Source: Stichopus chloronotus (taxonomy: Eukaryota > Echinodermata > Holothuroidea > Aspidochirotida > Stichopodidae). Taken from it: 64,000 bases of DNA. The stretch is from assembly GCA_021234535.1 (NCBI GenBank), contig CM037841.1, positions 14,280,825-14,344,824 on the forward strand, in the 5' to 3' direction. Below the pieces are notes generated by a model. The model saw nothing but the letters and a program-made list of their open reading frames with translations. It was not told the DNA's origin and ran no database searches. Numbering within the stretch: the first letter of the stretch is position 1; the number at the start of each line of letters is the position of its first letter. Both the position numbers and the translations under genes were made by a program. Shown here piece by piece: positions 52,301 to 64,000 of the stretch.

Positions 52301-55300
52301 CTGGGCAAACTGTAGGTGGGGGAATTATTCGGAAACCCATGTTACGGTAAATTCAATGCATGAAAACTGAAGCCTGGTTGTTGCATAAGGGCTGGAGTTA
52401 TCTTAACTTTGGTTAAGTGACTCACCCCGTGACATACGGCACACTGTCCTCGAAAAATAGACTAATAGAAGAAAAGTCCTCGTCTCGAATACAGTCAATG
52501 AAATCAAAACAAGAGTTAATGCAGACGTTATATATCTTACCCCAAAATCAATGTCATAAGGGGTGGACGATGGGCAAGAGGTTTGTGGCTCTGAAAGATT
52601 GTAAACTCTATTTTCTTTTGATAAGTGTTCCTTACACTCTAAACTCACTATGGTCAAAACTGGCCATAGATTGGTTAACTATTCACCTATATTTTCAAAA
52701 ATATTTTCAAATTTTTACAAGTAATTTACGTTGACCAAGTTGACGTATTTAACCATAGTGAATTTATATTGCATCGTCGATTATGGGCAAATCGTGGACC
52801 CAAAAATAAGTAACTTATTATTTTTTTCGCAATTTGATTTTGTGTATTTCCTTGTTTTTCGTTTTTAAGGTAGTTTCATTTCTAATTATTTTTAGTTTCA
52901 TTTTTCTTTTTTTGAATTGGAATAGGCAATTTGCATTTAAGTTTATGTTCTAATCACAAGGTATGATAACTGTAAAAATCGTGAGTCTGATGGTTGATCG
53001 TAAAAAGTGTATGGAACGTTAATTCAGAATCAACTGTAGAAAACTGCTTCGGTATGTTTTTATTGAGTAATGGTATTACGACAGTATAGATCAACCTTTA
53101 ATTGATGACTTTTACAATACTCTTCAGCAGAATTACCTTAGCAGCCCCTAAATGTTAACCTCATGTGGAAGTCACACTTTTATAGTTTACCCTGCTATTA
53201 TTTTATCATAACTATCCGTCGGAGTGTTACTTCATGTACCCTTACTTCATGCTACTCCTTCATACCTACTCATGAATGATGTTCTTATATTGCATGTATA
53301 CTATTACAACCCACCTTAAGACGTGGAAGAGGTAGAGGTGTAACCTTGTTCATCAATTCAACTTACATTTAGAAAACCCTCCCCGATTTGAATAGGTTTG
53401 TGAAACTTTAGGTCTTTATTCATTGTAATACAGGTTTCCTGTTCTTCAATTGTTGTAGGGATCATTTATTGTACAAGAGATATTATTGACATCGTCTCTG
53501 ACTTTATTTCCACTCTAGTAGCAACACTTAATCAGGAAAAGAAACATGTCTTTTAATGGGAAATTAAAGTGTGATCTTCTGACTTTATCCAACCATACTC
53601 ATGACATTTTTTTCAAGGTAACTCACTAATATTATTTCCTACCACGTCACTTTGCCTATTAATGTAACTGCACATTCTACTACAAATGTACAAATATTTC
53701 TTTTTTTTTTCATGCACCTCAGGTGCTATTTTAAATATATCTTTGATCATTCTACAGTCTTTGCACTTTGACAATATTGACTCTTTTTAAATGAATAATC
53801 CTTCTATTGTTTTAAAAAGTTATTTAATTCAGATTTCCAACGTGAATCGTTTTCAGATGTACTCACTACAGCCGATGTAAATTAAGCATTCAATAATTTT
53901 AGTAGACTGTTTAATGCAACATGCGCTTTCCCATCAAAACTCAGAAGAAAGCTTATCATCATAAGGGAAATGAATGCATGACGCCAGCTATTATTTACTC
54001 TTGCCGTAAAAAATCGTTTCTATGAAAATAACTCCTTAGTCGCAAGGTAAATAATTAAAAGGCTATAAACGTTTCCGTCAGGCCCGTCGCACCTGTCACG
54101 GTAAGTACGGTATTTACCATACAACTTTTCAGTTAAAAAAAGATGTGTGTGTGTGAGAAAGAGAGAGAGAGAGAGGTGGGGAGAGAGAGGAGAAGAAAAT
54201 GGATAGGACAGTGGGAAAATGGAGTTTGAATCGACAAAAACACACGTGTCTCCATGACGGATGCCGACCCTCTATCTGTGATAGTATGATGCGATGAAGC
54301 CGAAGAGCCGGATCCAATTTGTGCATAGCCCCCTCTATTTGTAGTATCAGTTCAGAGACGTATCTCAGCCATAGTTGAACATTTTCAACGTCGCGGAACG
54401 GGTACTTGCGCCTTGGTGATTTTTCGACCAAGTTCCTGTGTCACATCACTGAGTTCCTAACCCTAGCCCCCCCTCCTTATGTTTTATTATACAATTTCGC
54501 TCTTCCTCCCCCCCCCCCCAATGAAATCTAGTAAATATAATTAAAATAACCCCTTAATTAGTTTTCTCGCCATTTCTAATTGAATTCTAGCATTCTATGT
54601 AAGTATCGTCGATCGGTACTTACACAGAATGATTCTCACCGACTGATTGTGCACGGCGTTCCACATTGATGGGAAATCTTATTTGGCAAATGTTATTACA
54701 CTAATCTTTTAAGCAATGCCAGTTACGACATTAAACGCACTTTTGGCGGTTAATCACTTGTATTTTACATGAGGTCCAGGATACTGACTCTAGTGTTCAG
54801 GTTAAGCTTCAAGGAGTGATCGTCTCTAGTCTTGCAGAAGATAGTAACATTTTTAAAGGATTATTTTACCAATATTGATGCAGTTACTCAACACAATATC
54901 CTTACTGTTCATTTACACTTCTCGGGGTACTTGCGTTCAGAGGTTATCGACTTCCCATTTCACTAAGCCAGCGACCAAACAGGAAGTTCAAGAATTTCAG
55001 CTTATAATTTTAAACATGTTGCTCATTCATTATGTGTTCAACATATCCTTGTAATAGCTTTCAAATAACCGTATTGCTTAAGTTTAACTTCATTATAAGT
55101 TCCTCTCACATATTTTTGTAATGTCTTTTCTATCTTTTGCATTGTGCAAGTTTCACTTACAATTGCTCGTATTGTCACTGTCTTTAAAACCGATGATGAA
55201 GAATTAGTGAATACCTATAAACCCATGTCAGTGTAACCATGTCTTCCAAAGGTAGTCGAAAAAGTAATGTTCTCTCGCAGTTATGCATTTCTAGTGTAAC

Positions 55301-58300
55301 GCAATTTAAATGATGATTTATCACTTTGGCTTTCTGCCTGGTCGCTCCACAATTCGTGCCATTTTACATTTCACCAACAACAGTAATTAACACAGGATTT
55401 AAAAAAAAAACATTATACCTATGGTATATTCCTTGGTTTGCCAAAAGCATTTGATACTCCTTTCATATCATGTAATCATATCATATAACTTAGTAAATTA
55501 GAACACAATATCTGGTCAGGGTATTGCACTGCAATGGCCTTAGAGTTATCTCGCTCTCACACAACAATTTCTCTTCATTATAATATAAATTCTGCCATGT
55601 ACAAATAGACAAAGTTTATTACTTGTGATGTCCTTCAAGGATAGATAGTTGTCCCACCTTTACTCAGTAAGCAAATAATCCTAATATTGCAAGTAATATT
55701 TTTCATACAATTTTATTTGCTGATGATACAACAGAGTCTTTTCTAGTCATGATAAATTGTATGCTTAAACAAAACCCAGGATGATTTTATTAATATTCAT
55801 AATTGGTTTGGTGCCAACAAATTATGATTGACAAAAATTATAATGTGAAAAACCCAATTTTATTGTATCCACCTCTCGGAGATTTGAAGGGAATGGTAAT
55901 AGTATACATCTTTGTGAAGAAAATGTCATAATTGATACTGTTACAATTTTTAAGGGAATTTTTTTTGTAGAAAAGCATTTCGTGGTATGATCATACCCAG
56001 AACATCAGTGCAAAGTATCCTACAAGGTGCAGGCCTACTAGATCGGCTGCGTCTAGTGCGTCCAAGACGCATCGTTGTCATTTAATATAATGCTCTCATT
56101 CTTCCTCATCTCAGTTTCTGTACGATTGTTTTTGGCAAGACTTTCGCCTCCAGGTTATCTCTTTTTACAGAAATTGGCAACAATTTACAGAAATTGAAAA
56201 AACCTAGCCCACCCATGGTACATATTGTGAAACACTGTATAAAAAAAATTACCTAAAGCAATACCTCATTATGAAGTATCACTTACACTCAGTTTCTTTT
56301 TTGTGTGTTAACTTTGCCTACTTCATTCTGTTGTGTTTCTCTTCTAAGTGTTCTTGTCTGTTTTTCTTGTTTAGTTTGTTTCGGGTGGCAACGTAAGCAC
56401 GTGGTAGCGATCTTTTGTTGTCACTCCACCATCTCTTCTATTGTATGTATCGTAACAACTGTATTAAATTCATTTGTACTATGAAAAGAGATTGAAGTAG
56501 TCCAAATCAGCAGTTATTATTTAATTTTACATAATGATTGATAGCATATTTCAGTGGATCAATGACTTGTGACACCTTGTCAAATGAAAACACGTTAGGA
56601 AACAACACTTCAGTGGCCTAAGTGTGCTTCCCAAGAACTAGTAACATTACTCTGGTGCAGTTATCGTATATTGTTCTTATACTTAAATAGAGCGATGTAT
56701 TATGTGAAAAATTTGGGTAACCTATAGTCGTACCTTACAAGACGAATAAATGTCATGGCATGATATTTTTAAAAGAATAATAATTCAGAAGCCCTCAAAC
56801 CTCATTTGACCAGAATACCCACTGATTATTTTGGCTTAAACTTTTCATTTCCAGAAAAACCACCGTGTTTATGGGACAGGGCAGATCTTCTACAACAAGA
56901 AGATTCTTTTCAATCAGATTATCCCTTCAATCATGGATACCTTCCTCATCTGTCTTTCACGCCTAATTCTCAGCCAGCCAGTCTACCTCTTGCGACTCGA
57001 GAGCCTGGACGGCAGCAAGTGCCAGTGGTAAGTTCTAAAGGATTTTACCTGTCGAGATTCTGACATGAAACTCGCTCACTTTCAGTATCAAGGTCCTACA
57101 GCCTAAGATTTGTATATCGAGGAATTTGTTACACTAAGAATGTAAAATGTGTGAAACATCAGCATAAGGTTTTGACTTTTGTGTATCTATATATCATACG
57201 AGGTCATTACAGGTCAAGTACAATTATGGTCATCTTTAAATGTAATTATTCTTTTTAAATATGTCCTTAACGTTTCTTTTCACAGTGGTTGTGCATGAAA
57301 CGTTCCAAAGAATGTTTTTTGAATAACCTCAAGAATCCTATTAATGGTGAAAGACAGAGTCACTCCGGTGATATTATTTTTTGTGACAGTCAAGATTATA
57401 AGCAAAGACATACAGATAGGATTGTAATTTCACCTTAAGTTTCTACAAAATTGTCTGTTTACAGAATTTTTTTATGAAAGTGAGTGGCATATTTACAAAT
57501 TGATTGAATGCCAATGTGTAAGGTAATGTTGGATTATTTAAGACAACAGAAACAGTGAAAGTAATTACTTTCAGTTCTGCAATCTTTGCTACATAGATGC
57601 TGAAAAATAATATTTTTTTCACACCGAACATAGATAATGGAAAATTCTACCCCAGTCATGTATTCAAAGATGAGACCGTCAATTAAACATCAAAGCCTAG
57701 GTTTTCTTAAGCTTAATTTCATATAATGGCAGGGATTGATTAGTAATTGTCATGCCCATATAGGGGTAATGTGAGAAGGAAAGACTGATGTAGCGACGGA
57801 AAATCATAATTTAATTTTCATTGGTAGTTTCCATTTCATTTCGTTTTTCAGCACTTTATAGCCAGTAGTTTCATCACCGTTTATCAGTAAAAAGTATTTT
57901 TTTTTAGCAAAGATAACTAATTGCACCAGGGGAGCCAGACCTATGTATGAGCGATGCTATTATTGTTATTTATGCTATCGATACTGTCTGTGCCATCCAT
58001 AGAAATGAAAATAACGGAAAGGGAATAACGTTATCAGACCTATACTTAGGCCAGATATTTAGTGGGTGGTACAACAACAAGATTGTGACGTAATACATAC
58101 ACTGTTGTCATCCAAAATTACTTGAAGTGGTTGTAACAAACCTTTGCAATTCTGAAGGTACAGTAAACAGAAGTTTCCTTGTGACATTGAAAAATTGCTT
58201 TTAGTAAACAGTACGTAGGAAAGTTACTTCAGTTTCAATGATGAAAGCACACTATAGATGCCATGATGACTTCATTTCTATGGTGCCATCGATTATGGTG

Positions 58301-59591
58301 CAGTTACTTGCCATAAGTGGGATGAACATTTTTGTTTGTTTGTTACCATCCTCATCAGCGGTTCCTTCCTTGTAGCCGATATTGTCATTCTACTCTCACG
58401 AGCTTTATGAAAGAGAGATATAGCGCCCTCACGTCGACTCATAACTTTGGTCAAGGGCGAATCCTACAAAACGCGCAACGTTACTTTGAGACTGGTGCTA
58501 GGTTGTTGAGAATGTTTGCTAAACATTTGCTATCGCTTGGCGTTAGATTTTGCAAAATCATTGCAGAAACTTGGGAGCATGTTCAAAATTCAGGCGACAG
58601 TTTGCACAGTGTTTTACTAATATTTTGCAAATTTCGGCAATGCAGCCGTAGACCATACGCAAGTGAAATTTTTCTTTCTTAGATGTCATTGTCACAATTG
58701 GTATTATTCTAGTACCTTCGCTCAATGACGTAGCTGCAGGAGATAGTTGACAATTTCTCTGAATTCCAGGCGCTGGGAAATGACATTGAAGCTCGCCATG
58801 TGTGAAAACAGATCATCAAATAGCACAGGAAGACTAAAGTACGGCTCTCCTAAGTTGAGGGATTGACGACTACGAGGGCCCTAATCATAAGGCCCGACCA
58901 CACAGAGATACGATTGTACACACTTTCCACCATTCTGAGGCAGTGAAGTGGATCCAGAATGGTGGTGGTTAGTTGGTAGCACAACACTGATTCACGGAAC
59001 AATCCGTCAACAGTCCCCCTCCCCTCCTCCCCCCCCCCCCCTGGTTGGTGGAGAACTGTTTCAGACTTGACATAAATAAATTCTAGGGTATGTCTCTTAC
59101 GAGATTACAAGGCTGGTTTTAAAGCAGGATATCTTAGTTGTGGCCTGTATCAGAGGTGGTTGGCTGGGGAAAAACTTTTTTTTTTCTTTATATGAATGAA
59201 ATTTAGCTATTTTTTTTCTTTTGTCCATCTAATTTTTTCCCCAATAAGAAGGCCATTTCAGCATCAATTAAGTGAATATGTCACAGAAAAATCTTTGAAA
59301 CACAAGTATGCCGGCAGTCCCTGTGTAACGAATCAGATGGGGATGATGCCCTATGGAATTAAACAATATGCTGCAGAAATGCACGGCAGAAAGACAGATA
59401 CTAATTATCAGAAGAAGGGGAAAGATGACACGAACGTGGGCACCAGGTTTAGACTAGAGTCATTCGTACTTCCAACATTTATGTCTCTGGGCTGTATAGT
59501 GTTATACCAATTAGCAGTTTACTGTGTCGGCAGATACTTGAGCTCTATACTGGATCAGAATCTTTTACTTTTTTTATTGTTTTTGCTATGA
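46312..59591 (+). CDS. Candidate 3-exon gene for a small C-terminally membrane-anchored protein
   Basis: Two exons are well defined. 56855-57027 has acceptor TTTCCAG, donor GTAAGT and encodes KPPCLWDRADLLQQEDSF and more, ending RQQVPV. 59262-59591 has acceptor CATTTCAG, enters in phase 0 and encodes HQLSEYVTEKSLKHKYAG and more, then a hydrophobic end with two close segments (PTFMSLGCIVLYQLAVYCVG and LLLFLLFLL) and a TGA. The first of these needs one base from upstream. A possible start exon, ATG-AAT-G followed by GTGAGT at 46312-46318, supplies exactly that phase and would give a 169-aa protein starting MNEKPP. That link crosses 10.5 kb and is speculative; intermediate exons are possible. The family is not recognised. 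The product is polar, then membrane-anchored at the C-terminus. Two retroelement remnants lie in the presumed first intron. Confidence 0.45.
46960..47665 (-). mobile_element. Broken non-LTR (L1/Tx1-like) ORF2 C-terminal region
   Basis: Read on the minus strand across frameshifts, this shows in order WSRRKLTIIGKITIIKSFL, a PDSPND block, GGVRIFDL.AFN and a final zinc-binding-like segment (LCTFCSQEKEPIRHVLFACE). These are hallmarks of the region after the reverse-transcriptase core in L1/Tx1-type LINEs. The copy is 5'-truncated, with several frameshifts and stops. Confidence 0.7.
48000..54120. other. Presumed intron or intergenic DNA with only simple repeats
   Basis: I find no gene here. There is an AATG-type microsatellite (48612-48660) and three tandem copies of a roughly 21-bp TTATTTGTATCATG unit (49212-49272). 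A 135-codon minus frame at 50655-51062 has no supporting signal. Confidence 0.4.
54145..54193. repeat. GT then GA dinucleotide microsatellite
   Basis: A short GT run (TGTGTGTGTGTG) passes into a GA run (GAGAGAGAGAGAGAG) with interruptions. Confidence 0.9.
55180..56480 (+). mobile_element. Broken Jockey/CR1-type LINE with reverse-transcriptase remnants
   Basis: Across frameshifts, the plus strand shows the RT landmarks in order: a P-block (PKVVEKVM) near 55250, HFGFLPGRST near 55322, a remnant of the DLSKAFDT region near 55440, the FADDT active-site motif near 55720 (LFADDTT), and a NISAK block near 56000. After about 56230 comes a 3' UTR-like tail ending near 56480 with 'ATTGTATGTATCGTAACAA'. 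Many stops and shifts interrupt it, so it is dead. It lies in the presumed first intron of the 46312-59591 gene. Confidence 0.85.
57028..59261. other. Intron between the two supported exons of the candidate small gene
   Basis: A 116-codon plus frame (58332-58682) lies here, without splice signals or recognised motifs, and I do not call it. A C/T-rich tract with a C run lies near 59015-59041. Confidence 0.45.
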
Positions 59592-59827
59592 CCCGGGAGG
59601 TGCAATTGAGAAGGAGATACAGCAGAAACGTTAGTTTATGCCAAACCTATTAGATTTTCTCTGGCGTGATAACTTTCAATTCATAAAGGGATGAGAGCAG
59701 CTTAGAGAGCCGGTTTACTTTTTTAGAGAGCCGGTTATCTTTTTTTATTTCTAGGTGCATCCAAGTAATCTTCATTTACACCAGCTTATAACCTTTGGAA
59801 AGATTGCGTAAAACAAAATTTGATTCC

Positions 59828-60140
59828 AGGCTCGTTGCCGACAGTCAAGCCAGAACTGCTGCCTCGAAAATCGAAACGACTGGTTATCTCTTTGGACTCA
59901 AGACAATTCTGGTTTACAAGAATAAGACATAGACCTCTTACTATATGCAAATCATGAAAACGGTCACAAAACTATTTTTACCGTAGCATTTTATCTACTT
60001 TTGCTAAATTTCACAAGTTTGCAGGAGGTGTATCCATGTTCTATAAAATACACAACATCCTTTTTTTTTCTACACTGATAAGCGTCGGAACGCGTCGAAA
60101 GTTGAAAACTGATTTTCAAGAATGCCTTTCAACTAGCAAC
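59828..60140 (+). repeat. Diverged copy of the interior of the 4148-4864 element
   Basis: It opens with GTTGCCGACAGTCAAG, identical to 4374-4389. It then keeps AACGACTG, a TATGCAAAT block and a CGTCGAAAGTTGAAAAC block in the same order as the 4.4-kb copy. No terminal inverted repeats are visible here. Confidence 0.45.
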
Positions 60141-60713
60141 GTTATACAGCTATGGGCAAAATTGTATGTATTTCAACAAGGTAGATGAAGACACAAAAGA
60201 ACTACTTTAAAAGACAGGAATTTCAGTAGAAATACATCAGTTCAAATTTGGCATCAAGCATCATCAAACACCATTTTGCATTTATTCACCCTATACATGA
60301 GCAAACATTTCCTATCTAGAATCCTTTGCCAGGACGGAGATCAGTCATCAATTCCATCATATCACCGTACATACCTACTGGCATAGACCAGCTTACCGCA
60401 CCTTACGCCACCATCAAATTCAAGCTAAAATCTATTGAAGACGTTGGGAAGTTTGGGGGAAACCTTCAATGGAAATCCTAGCTATATGCTGCTGCCAATG
60501 TTATTTACTTGCATGAGTTATATACGAAATGATCCACTGAAATTTAGGTATGACGTCATGCTGAAAAGACAGTTGTCTATGTAATGTGCAGCTTAGCATC
60601 GTATTTTTACCTTTTGCTTGAAGCCGGAGACTCTTCGAACCCCTATTTCGCAATCAGATGATCACTTACAATTACTCATTTAATATCAAGTATACTACTA
60701 GTCGAGAAAACAA

Positions 60714-61231
60714 ATCTCATTTTTACGAGTGCCTATATGGCATGTAATTTCACGAACGTTTACTTTGATATATTTTAGTCCAATATTTAAGAAAAATTGT
60801 TTTTTTATAAATAATAAAAAACACGTGGATGTTACATTCTAAATAATATATTTTATTGTATAATCCGTCATACTTAGGCTTGCCTGTTTAAATTATGTCT
60901 GATATTTGGGGTGTTTCCCCAAATCATATGCAAATGTTTAATCACGTTTAAATTTTAAGCAGTTCACCTTTTATCTCATTTTTAAGAGTTTCTATATGGC
61001 ATGTAATTTCACGAACATTTACTTTGATATATTTTAGTCCAACATTTAAGAAAAATTGTTTTTTTATAAATAATAAAAAACACGTGGATGCTACATTCTA
61101 AATAATATATTTTATTGTATAATCCGTCATATTTAGGCCTGTCTGTTTAAATTATGTCTGATATTTGGGGTGTTTCCCCAAATCATATGCAAATGTATAA
61201 TCACGTTTAAATTTTAAGCAGTTCACCTCTT
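60714..61231. repeat. Tandem duplication, two 259-bp units
   Basis: Unit 1 (60714-60972) and unit 2 (60973-61231) both run from ATCTCATTTTTA through CTATATGGCATGTAATTTCA, AAAAACACGTGGATG and ATTTGGGG.TGTTTCCCC to GCAGTTCACC, with only a few mismatches. The high identity suggests a recent duplication. No coding frame is present. Confidence 0.92.
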
Positions 61232-61239
61232 AACTCTTT

Positions 61240-63310
61240 CAGGTTTTCTTTCTGTTCAGAGACCTGTGAAAAGGGTCATAAATGATAACCAGGGTGAGGT
61301 AGGATTCGGCTTCTAAGGTGTGATTTGTGAAAACAAGGGTGTGCCCTTCGCAAATGCTTTGAGTTCAGTGACTTTGACGGAATTTCTATTATACATATTC
61401 CCATGATGGAGCGATCATATTTGGTCCACTTGTTTACATAATAAATGAAAATTACTATTGACTTGAAAAAAATAAATCAAAACATAAATTGGTAGATAAA
61501 CTATAGTCCTGTCAACACTCACTATCTATAGTGGGTCCAACGTATGTGGGCACAACTATGAGCTTGAAAATCTTTGTAAATCTCGTATCAGACTCAAGTT
61601 TAACACAAAATAATTGCATTAACTCAATTGATAATAGCTGGTCGTGTCTATTCAGTTTTCTTGTACTATTATATATGATGCATATATGAGTCTTCCCCCC
61701 CCCCCTCCTTCTTGTATTCCTTTTTTTTATCCCTTCCTTGGTTGGATATCAGTTGCTGTTTAACCCCTTTGGTTAAAATTTCCTTCTTTTTTCATTTCGC
61801 ATGCATTTCAATTATCTTACAAAACATCAAATCAGTTTCATACACCCGGAAGCTTGTTTAATTGTTTCCTTTACAAAATTCCAACATGGAATCTGCAATG
61901 ACTGTCATTTTTCGGACTTTTTTGCACTTTTCATGTGCGATATTGTATGAGTATAGTTACTAAAACTACAAATAGCCATGTGAACAAAATATTGAAAAAG
62001 AACTATACTCAAGTAGGACAGGGTTGATGAGACAGTGCACAGAGCGATAGTAACGTATTCAAGCTATCTGGAAACTTGATTTCAATACACAAAACCTCAT
62101 TATTGTTTTTTTTTTTAATGTATTTTATATGAAATAAGGTGAAGAGTGTTTTCTTTTACAAAGACGGTCATATCACTTCCCTGTCTCTCGGGTTTTGGAA
62201 TAGATACTTAATGATCTTTAAATGCTTCATATAACCTTCCATTCAATGCACAATATCGAAAATGATAGGAAGGTAATTCACTAAATGTCGAAGTTGATCA
62301 ACCTTGCCATGATTGTGATAATACTTCGTAGTTATAAATCATTCATAATATTTCTGCTGCTGACTCGTGATACTATACTTACTGCTGAATGTATTTTGAG
62401 AATGACTGCAAGGGAAATTGGTATGTCGGTACTAGTTTTTTTGGATGATCATCAACCTTTAAGCGAGTGCTGTGGACTTTTAACCTGACGGTTTACGAAT
62501 GATGGTTGTGGGCCTCTGGCTGATAACGAGAATATGACTGACGCTAGCGTCTTTCGTGCTGCAGAAAACTGTAATTGAAAATAGGGTACACAATTTCTTG
62601 TAGTGTTTGGTCTCATTTGTTTCTTCAAAGGGAACAGTCCATTTTAAGGAATCGGACATGATTACCCCATTAATGCAAATTTTAAGTTGAGTTCCTGTCC
62701 CAAACTGGCTGAGGTGAAATACATTTCAAAATAAAGATTTTGTACCATCTCGTCACCGAAAGCGAAACATTGTATGTTGTCGATAAGTTGCAGTCCGACT
62801 TTCACTCTTATATATGTAAAGTTAGTTTTGGAATGTTTCACCTATTCTGAATGTTCATGCATTCTTGGAAAGTGACCTGCTACGGTAACATTTTGGTCAA
62901 TTTTATTGTGGATTTTATTGAAGTTGGAAAACCTAAGTAGCCAATTATCTCTGATGTTATGAGCAAGAGCATTTGTTACCAACAGGTAAATTATATGGTT
63001 AAGTTGGTACGTATCAATAAATTTTATTTTTTTCAATTGAAATTACATAAAAAAATACATTTCAAACTTGCATTTGTAGTCTGGGAGAAATTATCCTTTC
63101 TTTAAACTCCAAGACTCTATTATATTAAACAATGGGTAATTAAAAAGGCAAGTATTTAAGTGACGTCTTCTTTGATGCCCCGTACCCCGTAATTCTTTAA
63201 TTTTAAGATGATGTAATGTTTCCTATTAGAAGGTTTAATGTTGTAAGGAATAACGACCTGTTTTTTTTTTTCGATTTATCGGTGTTATTGAGTTACAAAA
63301 CTTTTTAATG
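61240..63310. other. Intergenic stretch, no gene recognised
   Basis: This is AT-rich, with C/T-rich tracts near 61695. A 67-codon plus frame at 62285 has no supporting features. Confidence 0.45.
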
Positions 63311-63312
63311 TG

Positions 63313-64000
63313 TCAGTTTGGTGCATGTAACACTTTTCGAGAGTATCCAACCATCTCTGTCAGACCCCGTCGGGGAAGCGGAATCCAAGTAACAATCTCA
63401 AGGCGGCGGGATCGGTTCGTATGAGAACTACCATAGAGGTAGTGTTGAAAGAGCTGTACAGTCATGACTTTTGGAAGCATGTCTTTTATTGTCACGCAAT
63501 ATCTTCCAAGAGTTTTTGCTGAAATAAGTAATTTCACGTCCGATACCACATTGTTGTTGAGACAGCACATCTTTTACCGTAACTGGCTCGCGTCTGTGTC
63601 CGATAGGAATTTTCCTTTTCAAGATGGGTACATCAAAGGAGCTGTAATTAGTTTCTCTCTCCAATGTGCAATAAACATCATCACAGCTTTGATACCGCCT
63701 GAAATCTTTTCTTTTCACTGTCAACTGTGAAGAAGCCTTTCTGCAAAACTGTGGACTAAACGACTGTAGTATGTGCAGAGGCCCAGAGAGCTGAAACCTT
63801 CCGTTTCATTCGAGGGTATAGGCTAGTTTTGTATTGAATCAATCGTTGCTGGGTCGGTTATGATCCCTTTCGTGGTAACTACATGACCAAGAAACTCAAG
63901 CTAATTCTTTAACAACTTGCATTTTTTTGCCGACAACTCCAGTCCTTACCTCCTTCATAAACTCCCTTACATGCCGGCAAAATGTGTTCTTTGATGACGT
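63313..64000 (-). mobile_element. Decayed Ty3/gypsy LTR-retrotransposon pol region, continues past the window
   Basis: Read leftward from 64000, the frame-shifted translation carries the end of the reverse-transcriptase domain (a FLGHVV-type motif near 63890-63870). It then shows the connection and RNase H start: DTDAS near 63605, YCVT..DML near 63490, and QLFQHYLYG near 63450. This order is standard for Ty3/gypsy pol. Several frameshifts and in-frame stops show that it is inactive. The upstream part lies beyond the right edge, and no LTR is visible inside the window. Confidence 0.85.

Noticed and set aside
52053..52734. Overlapping frames on both strands, one with a hydrophobic segment
   Set aside because: There is no splice context or recognisable family, and overlapping antisense frames of similar length suggest chance.
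58332..58682. 116-codon plus-strand frame
   Set aside because: It lies within the intron between two supported exons. It has no motif, no flanking splice sites and an ordinary composition.

Overview
This is an AT-rich, intron-rich animal genome. Introns are long with GT-AG borders, simple-sequence DNA is abundant, and decayed retrotransposons and small inverted-repeat elements are scattered throughout. The gene content and repeat style suggest a marine invertebrate, possibly a deuterostome such as an echinoderm. That assignment is inference; no single feature proves it.

Layout. (1) 188-534 (+) is the last exon of an unidentified membrane protein, with a poly(A) signal at 630-635. (2) 3931-28423 (-) is a complete SART3 gene that I could assemble into 22 coding exons with consistent phases (1006 aa): HAT repeats, an RG-rich and basic linker, two RRMs and the C-terminal LSm-binding tail. 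Its introns hold an inverted-repeat element with a phase-compatible second copy of part of the last exon, an intronic hairpin, a folded-back minisatellite and a 1.3-kb repeat element. (3) 29684-35100 (+) runs divergently from SART3 and has five exons with consistent phases (309 aa). It encodes the N-terminal RNA-binding lobe of a Tpt1/KptA-type tRNA 2'-phosphotransferase joined to a leucine-rich-repeat domain, with no catalytic NAD+ lobe found. This is the most unusual gene here. Its fourth intron carries an array of about seven 142-bp units, most with AGGTCA direct repeats. (4) 35510-37399, directly after that gene's poly(A) signal, is a 1.9-kb element with terminal inverted repeats, mirrored subterminal minisatellites and tandem 385-bp units. 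(5) 37.4-46.3 kb is mostly unannotatable, with small repeats and a LINE 3' end. (6) 46312-59591 (+) probably holds a small gene with two well-supported exons (56855-57027, 59262-59591) and a possible 7-nt start exon, encoding a C-terminally membrane-anchored protein. (7) Non-LTR remnants lie at 46960-47665 (-) and 55180-56480 (+), a 259-bp tandem duplication at 60714-61231, and a decayed Ty3/gypsy pol region (-) at 63313-64000 that runs off the window.

How genes relate. SART3 recycles U4/U6 snRNPs. The divergent neighbour carries a fold from tRNA splicing, so both look connected to RNA processing and could share the 1.26-kb spacer as a promoter (inference). Splice models were made by eye from signals, phases and remembered family sequences; no search was run.
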